Source of the DNA: Bacillota bacterium
GTDB taxonomy: Bacteria; Bacillota; Clostridia; Peptostreptococcales; Anaerovoracaceae
Length of the DNA: 64,000 nucleotides
Direction: 5' to 3'
NCBI GenBank assembly: GCA_017443515.1
Contig: JAFRXM010000022.1
Span: forward strand, 62,001-126,000
The notes under the pieces: model-generated
Databases searched by the model: none
The model's input: only the letters and a program-made list of their open reading frames with translations
What the model was told of the DNA's origin: nothing
Translations under genes and position numbers: made by a program
Part shown: positions 1 to 7,069 of the stretch, piece by piece
Position numbering within the stretch: the stretch's first letter is position 1
Layout: each line of letters opens with the position of its first letter

Positions 1-380
1 GTCTTTCCTCCTCGGTGGACGGCGTTCCTTTCGGATGGAACATAGGCTACGGCTTCGGCGATACCTCCGCAGCCACAGAAAACATGCTCTTTTACGGCGG
101 CAAAGCCCACAAGCTGGGCGATGTCGTATTCAACATCCCCATGAAACACGGCAAGGAGGACTACCTCAGCCCCTGGACCTTCACCGAAGGTGACGGACGC
201 TTCAAGATGGATTTCCGTCCCATCCTCGACCGCGCCTCCTGCACAGATTTCAAGATACTCTGCTCCGATCAGCACCAGGTCTTCGGCTACTTCTCCGGAA
301 AAGCCGTGCTTGACGACGGCACAGTCATAACAATAAAAGACCTCCTCGGTTTTGCCGAGAAGGTCCACAATAAATGGTGA
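1..380 (+). CDS. DUF2804 family protein, C-terminal part
   Basis: The reading frame is open from the left edge (first full codon at base 3), so this is the 3' end of a longer gene. The visible ~125 residues contain the family signature GWNIGYGFGDTSAATENM, then a conserved block PWTFTEGDGRFKMDFRPILDR and a C-terminal beta-rich segment with GYFSGKAVLDDG. DUF2804 proteins are about 330-350 residues; their biochemical role is not established. It is convergent with rplT, only 6 bases from that gene's stop, and no terminator hairpin is evident between them. Family call is by remembered motif; function unknown. Confidence 0.75.
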   Translation, partial: LSSSVDGVPFGWNIGYGFGDTSAATENMLFYGGKAHKLGDVVFNIPMKHGKEDYLSPWTFTEGDGRFKMDFRPILDRASCTDFKILCSDQHQVFGYFSGKAVLDDGTVITIKDLLGFAEKVHNKW

Positions 381-386
381 TCGTGT

Positions 387-740
387 TTACAGAGCTGCCT
401 TTGCTGTCTCTACGAGCTTTGTGAAAGCTGCGGGATCGTTTATAGCCAGTTCGGAGATCATCTTCCTGTTGAGGGTGACTCCTGCCTTGTTGAGGCCGTC
501 CATCAGTCTGCTGTAGGAGATTCCGTTCATCCTTGCTGCAGCGTTGATGCGGGTGATCCAGAGCTTCCTGTATTCTCTCTTCTTGAGCTTGCGGCCCATC
601 TGAGCGGACCGAAGAGCCCTCATGACTGCAGGATTAGCTGCCTTGAATGTTGTACGGCGGGAAAGGTAGAAACCCTTAGCTGCCTTTAATACCTTCTTAT
701 GTCTTTTCTTGGCGTTGACGCCGCCTTTTACTCTTGCCAT
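387..740 (-). CDS. rplT: 50S ribosomal protein L20
   Basis: A 117-residue basic protein starting [19 protein letters not shown], the normal length and N-terminus for bacterial L20. It binds 23S rRNA early in 50S assembly and in Firmicutes also represses its own operon by binding the infC leader. It is the last gene of infC-rpmI-rplT, 13 bases downstream of rpmI. No anomaly is visible. Confidence 0.98.
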   Translation of the reverse strand: MARVKGGVNAKKRHKKVLKAAKGFYLSRRTTFKAANPAVMRALRSAQMGRKLKKREYRKLWITRINAAARMNGISYSRLMDGLNKAGVTLNRKMISELAINDPAAFTKLVETAKAAL

Positions 741-753
741 TGTTTTCTACCTC

Positions 754-960
754 CTATTTACCGACGAGTACGTTCTTGATCCTCTTCTGATCTGCATGGG
801 TCAGGATCGTGGACTTGCGAAGCCCTCTCTTCCTCTTAGGAGTCTTCTTTGTAAGGATGTGGCTCTTGTAAGCCTTATGTCTTTTTACTTTGCCTGTTCC
901 GGTAAGCTTGAATCTCTTCATGGCCCCTCTGTGGGACTTCATCTTTCCGCCTTTAGCCAT
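754..960 (-). CDS. rpmI: 50S ribosomal protein L35
   Basis: A 68-residue, very basic protein ([20 protein letters not shown]...), full length for L35, a 50S subunit component. It lies 19 bases after infC and 13 before rplT, the conserved operon order. It is expected to be co-regulated by the L20-binding leader upstream of infC. Confidence 0.98.
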   Translation of the reverse strand: MAKGGKMKSHRGAMKRFKLTGTGKVKRHKAYKSHILTKKTPKRKRGLRKSTILTHADQKRIKNVLVGK

Positions 961-979
961 TGTTCTCTTCCTTTCTATC

Positions 980-1582
980 TTAATTAATTTCAGACTGGGT
1001 CTGCGCCTCGGCTTCCTGTTCGGCCTTTTTGGCGGCCTCCCTGGCTGCTTTGGCAGCTTTCTGCTTTTCCTTCTCGGATTTGGGCGCTATCACCATCGAC
1101 ATGTTGCGGCCTTCAAGCACCGGCTGCTTTTCGATGTTGCCGTATTCCTTGACCATGTCGCAGAACGCGAGCATAGTCTCGCGGCCTTTGTTGATGTAAC
1201 CCATCTCGCGGCCCCTGAAGCGCATGCTGATCTTGACCTTGTCTCCGCCAGCAAGGAACTTTGACACCAGCGTGGCTTTCGTATCAAGGTCATGTTCCTC
1301 GGTAAAGATACCAAGGCGCATTTCCTTGACCTCTGTGGTCTTCTGCCTCTTTCTGGCTTCCTTCTCCTTCTTCTGCTGGTCGTAGCGGTACTTGCCGTAA
1401 TCCATGATGCGGCATACCGGCGGCGCTGCGTTAGGCGAGATGTTTACAAGGTCCATATCGGCCTCGTGTGCTTTTTCCATGGCCTCCTGAATGCTGACTA
1501 TACCTACCTGGTTGCCGTCCGCGTCTATGAGGCGCACTTCCTTTGCGCGAATTTCTTCGTTGATAAGGGCTTCTTTGCTAAT
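980..1582 (-). CDS. infC: Translation initiation factor IF-3, ATT start
   Basis: IF-3 binds 30S, checks the start codon-anticodon pair and prevents premature 50S joining. The frame runs upstream to 1732, but homology begins at [19 protein letters not shown]. There is no ATG/GTG/TTG there; an ATT codon at 1582 lies 8 bases after a GGAGG, so ATT is the likely start, giving 200 residues. This rare codon is a known feature of infC and allows IF-3 to control its own synthesis by discriminating against it. The N domain, linker and C domain ([14 protein letters not shown]-like block) are complete. The C-terminus has an Ala/Glu/Lys-rich tail of about 25 residues beyond the usual end. Confidence 0.96.
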   Translation of the reverse strand: MSKEALINEEIRAKEVRLIDADGNQVGIVSIQEAMEKAHEADMDLVNISPNAAPPVCRIMDYGKYRYDQQKKEKEARKRQKTTEVKEMRLGIFTEEHDLDTKATLVSKFLAGGDKVKISMRFRGREMGYINKGRETMLAFCDMVKEYGNIEKQPVLEGRNMSMVIAPKSEKEKQKAAKAAREAAKKAEQEAEAQTQSEIN

Positions 1583-1716
1583 GGTCTTGTCCTCCGTTGT
1601 AAAGAAAAAAGCGGTGAGCAAAGCTCCGCCGCAGGAAACAGCCCCACCTGGGACTCTCCTTATTAGCCCTGACGGCCCGTGCCGCAAGGCGAGAAGCGGA
1701 AACTTCTGCTTGATAC
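1583..1716 (-). promoter_or_regulatory. infC-rpmI-rplT leader (L20-type autoregulatory leader)
   Basis: About 134 nt of untranslated leader lie between the predicted transcription start (near 1716) and the infC ATT codon. It contains several G+C-rich segments and ends in a hairpin plus T-run just before the ribosome binding site. In Bacillus the equivalent leader folds into an L20-binding structure that promotes termination. The position and attenuator match that scheme; the L20-binding fold itself was not modelled here. Confidence 0.7.
1602..1630 (-). terminator. Attenuator hairpin in the infC leader
   Basis: On the minus strand GCGG-AGC-TTT-GCT-CA-CCGC forms a stem-loop directly followed by TTTTTTC, 20 bases before the infC start codon. 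This is a Rho-independent terminator inside a 5' leader, hence an attenuator. Confidence 0.75.
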
Positions 1717-1722
1717 CTGAGT

Positions 1723-1751
1723 AGAATACCATCCCGAGGACTGCTTGTCAA
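1723..1751 (-). promoter_or_regulatory. SigA-type promoter for infC-rpmI-rplT
   Basis: On the minus strand TTGACA (1746-1751) and TATTCT (1723-1728) are separated by exactly 17 bases, just upstream of the leader. Confidence 0.75.
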
Positions 1752-1780
1752 GCTATATTTTTGCGTATTTTCAGCGTTTT

Positions 1781-2734
1781 TTACATACTTCCGGCGCGCA
1801 TGCTGTCAGCTATCTGCGAGATCCTGCTGAGCCTGTGGTTGAGGCCGGATTTGGCAAGAGGCGGATCGAAGAGCTCCGCAAGATCCGCAAGCGGAAGCTC
1901 GGGATTCTCGAGGCGCAGCTGGGCGGCAGTCCTGAGTTTTTCGGGAAGAAACATGAGCCCGCGAGTTTCGCTGATGTACTTTATGTCCGCGATCTGGCGC
2001 TGCGCGGCGTTGACGGACTTCTGCAGATTGGCGTTCTCGCAGTTGTTTATGCGGTTTGCGGTGCTTCTCATCTCCTTGGTGATGCGCACGTTCTCGAACT
2101 TAAAAAGCTGATTGGCCGCACCGATAACTCCCAGGAAATCTGCTATCTGCTCACCATCTTTGAGGTAAACGATGTAGCGATTGCGGCGTGTAGAGATCCT
2201 GGCCTTAAGGCCGAAGCTGTTGACGAGCTTTCTTACGTCCCCTGCCATGTACTCGCTGGCGCAGGAGATCTCCAGGTGGTAAGCCTTGGCCGGGTCCGTT
2301 ACGGAACCTGCGGCGAGGAATATACCCTTAAGGCAGGCCTTTCTGCAGCAGCGCTTTTTAATTATGCTCTGCTCCAGGCCGTCGGTTATGTAGTTGCTGC
2401 CTTCGCGCACGCCTATGATGCCAACCTCTCGCAGAATCCCGTCGGCGTTCATCTCCGGGGTTATCGAAAGCTCATAAGAGCGCCCTTTTGAGAGCGGCTG
2501 CATGCTGTTTTCTATGGAAAGTGCAGACTTGGTGCCAAAATAATCCCTGATGAGGGTTATCAGAAGCCTTGCTACAGCCGGGCTGTCGGTGGCAACGCGA
2601 AGTCCCATGCCGCCCTGCGAAAGCGTGATGCTTCCCGCGAAACGCAAAAATCCGGCTATCTGCGCCAGCTGGCAGCATTTCTTGCCGGTAGGAAGAGTGG
2701 TGAGTTCTTTTTTTACGTCAGCGGTAAAAGACAT
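1781..2734 (-). CDS. whiA: DNA-binding protein WhiA
   Basis: A 317-residue protein with the WhiA layout: an N-terminal LAGLIDADG homing-endonuclease-like region (residues ~1-200, nuclease activity lost in the family) and a C-terminal helix-turn-helix (LADLAELFDPPLAKSGLNHR near the end). WhiA controls sporulation genes in actinomycetes and affects division and chromosome segregation in Bacillus. The start codon overlaps the end of rapZ by one base, indicating translational coupling. The usual yvcK gene between rapZ and whiA is absent here. Confidence 0.96.
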   Translation of the reverse strand: MSFTADVKKELTTLPTGKKCCQLAQIAGFLRFAGSITLSQGGMGLRVATDSPAVARLLITLIRDYFGTKSALSIENSMQPLSKGRSYELSITPEMNADGILREVGIIGVREGSNYITDGLEQSIIKKRCCRKACLKGIFLAAGSVTDPAKAYHLEISCASEYMAGDVRKLVNSFGLKARISTRRNRYIVYLKDGEQIADFLGVIGAANQLFKFENVRITKEMRSTANRINNCENANLQKSVNAAQRQIADIKYISETRGLMFLPEKLRTAAQLRLENPELPLADLAELFDPPLAKSGLNHRLSRISQIADSMRAGSM

Positions 2735-3576
2735 TACGAATCCCTGTGCATGACTACGGGACGCCTTCCGTTTTCTATAAGGCGCCTTGCTATCTCTTCA
2801 GCCATCACGACGCTGCGGTGGCGTCCGCCAGTGCAGCCTATGGCTATGGTGAGGTGGTACTTTCCTTCGCGGATGTAGCTGGGGATGAGGTCCAGCACCA
2901 GGCCGGTGATGCGGCCCGCAAACTTAACGGCTTCATCGCTTGCCAGTACGTAGTCCTTTACCTTCTTGTTGCGCCCTGTGAGCCCTTTCAGGCGAGGCAC
3001 GTAGAACGGATTCGGCAGGAAGCGCACGTCGAAGACCCAGTCAGCCTCCTGGGGCATTCCGTTCTTGAAGCCGAAGCTCATGACGGTGAGCGAGAAGCTG
3101 TCCTTATCCTCGGCTCCGAGCAGGTTTTTTATAGCGGTATTGAGGCGCGCGGTGTTGAAATCTGTAGTGTCGATGACGAACGAAGCCATCTCCTTCACGC
3201 GCGCGAGCTTTTTCCGCTCTTTTTCTATTCCGGCCTGTATGTTGCCGTCCGGTGCTAGAGGATGAGCCCTGCGGGTCTCCTTGTAGCGCCTTACGATCTC
3301 CGGAGTGCTGGCCTCAAGGAACATGATCTTGTAGTTTATTCCGTCGGCGTCCAGATCGGCAAGGCTCTCCTCGAGTTCGTCAAAGAACTGCCCGCCGCGT
3401 ATGTCGGTAACAAAAGCCACCTTGCTGAACTCGCCGCGGTCCTGCGCGAGCCTTATGAACTCGTTCATGAGCTTGGGCGGCATGTTGTCGACGCAGTAAT
3501 AGCCTATGTCCTCGAGGCAGTTTACCGCATGGCTCTTTCCCGCGCCGGAAAGACCTGTGACTATTATCAGTTCCAC
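2734..3576 (-). CDS. rapZ: RNase adapter / nucleotide-binding protein RapZ (YvcJ)
   Basis: A 280-residue ATP/GTP-binding protein with Walker A GLSGAGKS (residues ~8-15) and the C-terminal hallmark CTGGRHRSV. In enterobacteria RapZ senses glucosamine-6-phosphate and directs a small RNA to RNase E. In Gram-positives (YvcJ) its role is less clear but linked to competence and cell-wall precursor supply. It sits between the PHP phosphoesterase and whiA, the conserved Firmicute order, with near-zero spacing. Confidence 0.95.
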   Translation of the reverse strand: MELIIVTGLSGAGKSHAVNCLEDIGYYCVDNMPPKLMNEFIRLAQDRGEFSKVAFVTDIRGGQFFDELEESLADLDADGINYKIMFLEASTPEIVRRYKETRRAHPLAPDGNIQAGIEKERKKLARVKEMASFVIDTTDFNTARLNTAIKNLLGAEDKDSFSLTVMSFGFKNGMPQEADWVFDVRFLPNPFYVPRLKGLTGRNKKVKDYVLASDEAVKFAGRITGLVLDLIPSYIREGKYHLTIAIGCTGGRHRSVVMAEEIARRLIENGRRPVVMHRDS

Positions 3577-3577
3577 G

Positions 3578-4318
3578 CTATACCCTCCTGTAATTAACTA
3601 TGCGCAGCGGATCGAGGCCTGCTTCCTGCACCCTTTTCCACGCGTTTTCGACCCTGCCGACCGCTTCCGGACTGTGCGCATCGCTGCTCATGATGAAGCG
3701 CACATCATACTTCATCGCAGTCTTTATTCCATCGACCGTAAGGCAGTGATGCCGGTCGTTGATCTCCATTATAGTATCTGTCTGTCCGCAGGCCCTGGCG
3801 ATAGCGTCAATGTCGAAATCCAGCTTGTCTCCGGGGTGCGATACTATGTCTATCTTGTTGGCCAGTATGGTGTTTACCATAAAGTCGGTGTTGTAGTTCC
3901 TGGCGTGCTGCGAGCTTGTGATGCCCTTCCTGGAAAGCCAGCCTCCCACCACCACGGCAATGCCTTTAAGAGGTTTTTTCCCAAGGTACGAATAGTGGTA
4001 TCCGGCTATGATGTAGTCGAAGAGCTTCTGGTCTTCCCTGCTTATGTCAAGGCTCCCGTCGGCGTTTATGATATTTGCTTCCACGCCGAGCTCTATCTTA
4101 AGATCCGGGTATTTTCCCCTGCAGGCTTCTATATCGCGGCGCATGTCCGGGATGCGGCGCATGTCTATGCCGTAGGAAAAGCTGCCCGGGCCGTGGTCCG
4201 ATATGCCAAGCTTTTCCAGCCCTGCTGCGGATGCTGCTGCCGCATTGTCTGCTATGCTGCCCTTGCCGTGCGAATACGTGGTATGGGTGTGGATGTCGAA
4301 GAATATCCTACTCTGCAA
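3578..4318 (-). CDS. PHP-domain phosphoesterase
   Basis: A 246-residue PHP-family protein. The metal-binding motif IHTHTTYSHGKG is near the N-terminus (residues ~9-20), followed by SDHG, further His residues and C-terminal SSDAHSP. This resembles YcdX/HisK-type phosphatases. Its start overlaps the end of murB by 11 bases. The murB-PHP-rapZ-whiA order is common in Clostridia. The substrate is unknown; histidinol phosphatase is possible, but no other histidine biosynthesis gene is nearby. Confidence 0.88.
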   Translation of the reverse strand: MQSRIFFDIHTHTTYSHGKGSIADNAAAASAAGLEKLGISDHGPGSFSYGIDMRRIPDMRRDIEACRGKYPDLKIELGVEANIINADGSLDISREDQKLFDYIIAGYHYSYLGKKPLKGIAVVVGGWLSRKGITSSQHARNYNTDFMVNTILANKIDIVSHPGDKLDFDIDAIARACGQTDTIMEINDRHHCLTVDGIKTAMKYDVRFIMSSDAHSPEAVGRVENAWKRVQEAGLDPLRIVNYRRV

Positions 4319-5144
4319 TTATCCTTACCTCCGGCTCCAGCTGCACTCCGAACTTTTCGAGCACTTCCTGCTGGACTATATGCATGAGCTCTATTATATC
4401 CGATGATGTAGCGCCGCCGGTGTTGATTATGAACCCCGCGTGGAGTTCGGACACCTGGGCTCCGCCTACGCTTTTTCCTTTTAGCCCTGCGTCCTGTATA
4501 AGTTTGCCCGCAAAATACCCTTCCGGGCGCTTGAAAAAACTCCCCGCGCTGGGATAAGACAGCGGCTGCTTGCTGGTGCGCCTCTGCGTAAGGTCCGCTA
4601 TCTTAGCGTCTATCTCGGACTGCACGCCAGGCTTGAGTTCGAATTCGGCTTCCAGTATTATGGCGCCCTTTTCCATGAAATTGCTGTGCCTGTAGGAAAG
4701 GCCGTAATTGCGCAGCTGCGGGATGCTCCTGACTTTTGTGAGCACGTCGGAGATGCTGCCATCGTAGGCTCCGGCGTTCATGTAGACCGCGCCGCCAACG
4801 CTTCCTGGTATGCCGGTCGCGAACTCAAAACCGGCAAGGCCTTTTGCGCTCGCAGCTTTTGCCGCCTGAGCCAGAAGTGCCCCGGCGCCGGCTCTGACCT
4901 TTGTTCCTTCTATTTCTATCTTAGACAGCTCCGGCCCGAATTTGATGACCGTGCCTCTGTAGCCAGCGTCGGAAAACAGCACATTGCTGCCGTTGCCCAG
5001 TATCATGGGGCGAGGCAGGCTGAGCGCTTCTTTAAGTTCTTCCCTGCTGTTTACCGTTACGAGCCTGTCGGCAGGACCTCCGCAGCGGAAGGTGGTGACA
5101 CTGCTGAGCGGAAAGTTTTCTTTTATGTCGAGTTCTTTGCGCAT
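4308..5144 (-). CDS. murB: UDP-N-acetylenolpyruvoylglucosamine reductase
   Basis: MurB reduces UDP-GlcNAc-enolpyruvate to UDP-MurNAc with NADPH and FAD in the cytoplasm. FAD-binding motifs GNGSNVLFSD and PGSVGGAVYMNAGAY are present, and YPSAGSFFKRP carries the catalytic serine of type II MurB. I place the start at 5144 (278 residues) after a GGAGGAG, although the spacing is short. The frame extends to 5201, but that would overlap the previous gene and add residues not found in the family. Confidence 0.93.
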   Translation of the reverse strand: MRKELDIKENFPLSSVTTFRCGGPADRLVTVNSREELKEALSLPRPMILGNGSNVLFSDAGYRGTVIKFGPELSKIEIEGTKVRAGAGALLAQAAKAASAKGLAGFEFATGIPGSVGGAVYMNAGAYDGSISDVLTKVRSIPQLRNYGLSYRHSNFMEKGAIILEAEFELKPGVQSEIDAKIADLTQRRTSKQPLSYPSAGSFFKRPEGYFAGKLIQDAGLKGKSVGGAQVSELHAGFIINTGGATSSDIIELMHIVQQEVLEKFGVQLEPEVRIIAE

Positions 5145-5169
5145 ACTCCTCCAAAAGGGCAAAAGCCCG

Positions 5170-5919
5170 TTATTCCATGCCTTCTGCGGCCTGCCGGGCA
5201 AGCCCCAGCACCGCGTCCGTCCTGTTGAACACGCTGCGCTCCAGCATGCCCTTAAAATCGCTGCGGTCGCGGTCTTCAGCGTATTTTGCTATCATCTTGT
5301 TGTATTCTATATCCCCTACTGAAAGCTCCGGGACCGGAAGCCCCAGCTTTAGCAGCATGTACACCAGCGCCGCGAAGGACACAGCCGTAGTGTCCTCGCC
5401 GTAAGGGTACAGCCTGTCGATCTCGAGGTGCACGTATGCCGCTACATCCAGCGGGTCCTTGGGCTCCCTGACCTGGGCAGCGGTCTTCAATACAGCTGAA
5501 AGCTCATCCCGCAGCTCTCTGAAGTGCACGGGTATGAGCTCCCATTCATATACTATCGGATTGTTGGTTCGGTAGAGTGTCTTTTCGGGTTCGGCGCTGC
5601 TTTTGTCCAGGAGCATGCCTGCCCAGCGGTTGAGCATGCGAAGATCCAGCCTGTCGCCCATGGCTATGCTGGTCCTCATGTCGAAGTAGACATCCTTGCA
5701 GTTGTTCACGAAGGCGTAGAGGCTCAGCGGGATGTCGTCGCGAAGCTGAGCTGCCTGCGTAGCGACCACTATATCCTTCGATATCCTCTGGCCCTGCACC
5801 CTTAAAAGCGAGTACGCCCAGCACCAGATGTCGCTCTGCTCCATCCAGGCGCGGAACTCGGGATTATCCGGCATGCAGCCCTGAAGCTCCCTTTTCTTCT
5901 GAAGGATCATCTCATACAT
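5170..5919 (-). CDS. Fic-fold protein with degenerate catalytic motif
   Basis: A 249-residue protein whose middle and C-terminus follow the Fic/Doc pattern: a helical region, then AAYVHLEIDRLYPYGEDTTA, then LVYMLLKLGLP. Aligned to the Fic motif HPFxDGNGRxxR this gives YPYGEDTTAVSF: the catalytic His is Tyr, and the Gly-Asn-Gly-Arg anion-binding loop is lost. Fic enzymes AMPylate or otherwise modify proteins; this one is probably inactive or has another role. The start at 5919 has GGGAGG 7 bases upstream. It lies between the GH25 gene and murB, 25 bases from murB, perhaps co-transcribed. The family call is my own alignment, moderate certainty. Confidence 0.6.
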   Translation of the reverse strand: MYEMILQKKRELQGCMPDNPEFRAWMEQSDIWCWAYSLLRVQGQRISKDIVVATQAAQLRDDIPLSLYAFVNNCKDVYFDMRTSIAMGDRLDLRMLNRWAGMLLDKSSAEPEKTLYRTNNPIVYEWELIPVHFRELRDELSAVLKTAAQVREPKDPLDVAAYVHLEIDRLYPYGEDTTAVSFAALVYMLLKLGLPVPELSVGDIEYNKMIAKYAEDRDRSDFKGMLERSVFNRTDAVLGLARQAAEGME

Positions 5920-5941
5920 GCGGCGCCTCCCTTTTTTTATA

Positions 5942-6976
5942 CTAGTTTGCCTCGTGCGGCACTGAATCATCGCTGATATCTCCGGAATTGTCCGTGCGCT
6001 GCGCGTCCTTTCCGGAATCGGCTGCATCCAGCCCTGTCGCAAAATCAAACATTGAATAGTCTATATCGACGTTTACAGGGATCCCGTCCACAGTTCCGCT
6101 GTCGGTGGCCTGCCAGATCTGGAACGCGTAGGCGAAGTGCGGTGCGTTGAAGTACTGGGCGAACCACTTGCTGTATTCAGCAACCCTTGCTATATCCATC
6201 TTGGCCATGTAGGTGCCTACTGCTCCGTAGAGCATGGGCGTATAGCCAGCAGCCTTAAGCGTTTCGCAGAAGGAAATGATTATCTCCGTACGAAGATCTG
6301 AGGTCATGCCCCAGGTGCGGTCGCGGTCGTCCTGCGCGGACTCGAAGTCCATCACTACAGGCCAGGTGACCTTGTAACCCTTTATCTGCTGGATAATCCA
6401 TTCGGCTTCTTCCTTAGCTTCCTCCGGGGTTATGGCCTTGGTGACGAAATAGACCCCGATGGGGATGCCGTTTTCCAAAGCGCTCTTGGCGTTGTAGGCG
6501 AACCTGCTGTCGAGCTCCATCTTGCCGGTGCCCCAGCCGCGGTAACCGACGCGCAGAAACGCGAAATCGACTTTCCCCGAATCCTTTACGGCCTTCCAGT
6601 CTATGGTCTTCTGATACGCCGAAACGTCTATTCCCCTGAGCGCTTTGCTAAGATCGTTCCAGTCGTACTTGTTCTGAGGAAGGCTCTTGTCCACGTCCGC
6701 GAGCGTGAATCCGGCGCCTGAGGACTTATGGACTATCTTGTCCGGGAAGAGATTGCACATCATCTCCCAAAGGCCGCTGCTCTTGTTGGCGGTCTTCATA
6801 AGATCGCTCATGCTGATCTCGAACATGTCCTCTTTGGGCTGTTCGTCAGCGCTGTTGTTCTGCGGAGGAACCGTGTTGTTTCCGCCCCCGCCAATGCTGC
6901 ACGATCCGAGCACCAGGCCCATGGTCAGGCAGAGCGCCATAATCATGCAGAGCTTTGCTGTTTTCCTTTTATTCAT
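5942..6976 (-). CDS. GH25 lysozyme-like lipoprotein
   Basis: A 344-residue exported protein. An N-terminal signal peptide ends in a lipobox LGSC (Cys near residue 26), followed by a Gly/Asn/Pro-rich linker. The GH25 (Chalaropsis-type muramidase) domain spans about residues 115-315, with GIDVSAYQKTIDW at its start, a VMDFESA acidic motif holding the likely catalytic Asp/Glu pair, and VDIDYSMF at its end. GH25 enzymes cleave peptidoglycan between MurNAc and GlcNAc. Start at 6976 is supported by AAGGA 8 bases upstream. Likely membrane-anchored wall hydrolase. Confidence 0.88.
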   Translation of the reverse strand: MNKRKTAKLCMIMALCLTMGLVLGSCSIGGGGNNTVPPQNNSADEQPKEDMFEISMSDLMKTANKSSGLWEMMCNLFPDKIVHKSSGAGFTLADVDKSLPQNKYDWNDLSKALRGIDVSAYQKTIDWKAVKDSGKVDFAFLRVGYRGWGTGKMELDSRFAYNAKSALENGIPIGVYFVTKAITPEEAKEEAEWIIQQIKGYKVTWPVVMDFESAQDDRDRTWGMTSDLRTEIIISFCETLKAAGYTPMLYGAVGTYMAKMDIARVAEYSKWFAQYFNAPHFAYAFQIWQATDSGTVDGIPVNVDIDYSMFDFATGLDAADSGKDAQRTDNSGDISDDSVPHEAN

Positions 6977-7015
6977 CTCTAATTCCTTTCGGTCATCTGC
7001 AATAAATATCAATAT

Positions 7016-7044
7016 ATTGTATCATAAAAACCGGGACTGCGCAA
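7016..7044 (-). promoter_or_regulatory. Possible promoter of the GH25 gene
   Basis: Minus-strand TTGCGC (7039-7044) and TACAAT (7016-7021) are 17 bases apart, about 40 bases before the GH25 start codon. It overlaps the terminator of the preceding gene block. Confidence 0.45.
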
Positions 7045-7057
7045 TACACAGACCCGG
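7026..7057 (-). terminator. Terminator of the 13-gene block
   Basis: Minus-strand CCGGG-T-CTG / CAG-T-CCCGG stem-loop followed by TTTTT, 13 bases after the stop of the ClpB-like gene. Confidence 0.75.
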
Positions 7058-7069
7058 GCGTTCCGATAA

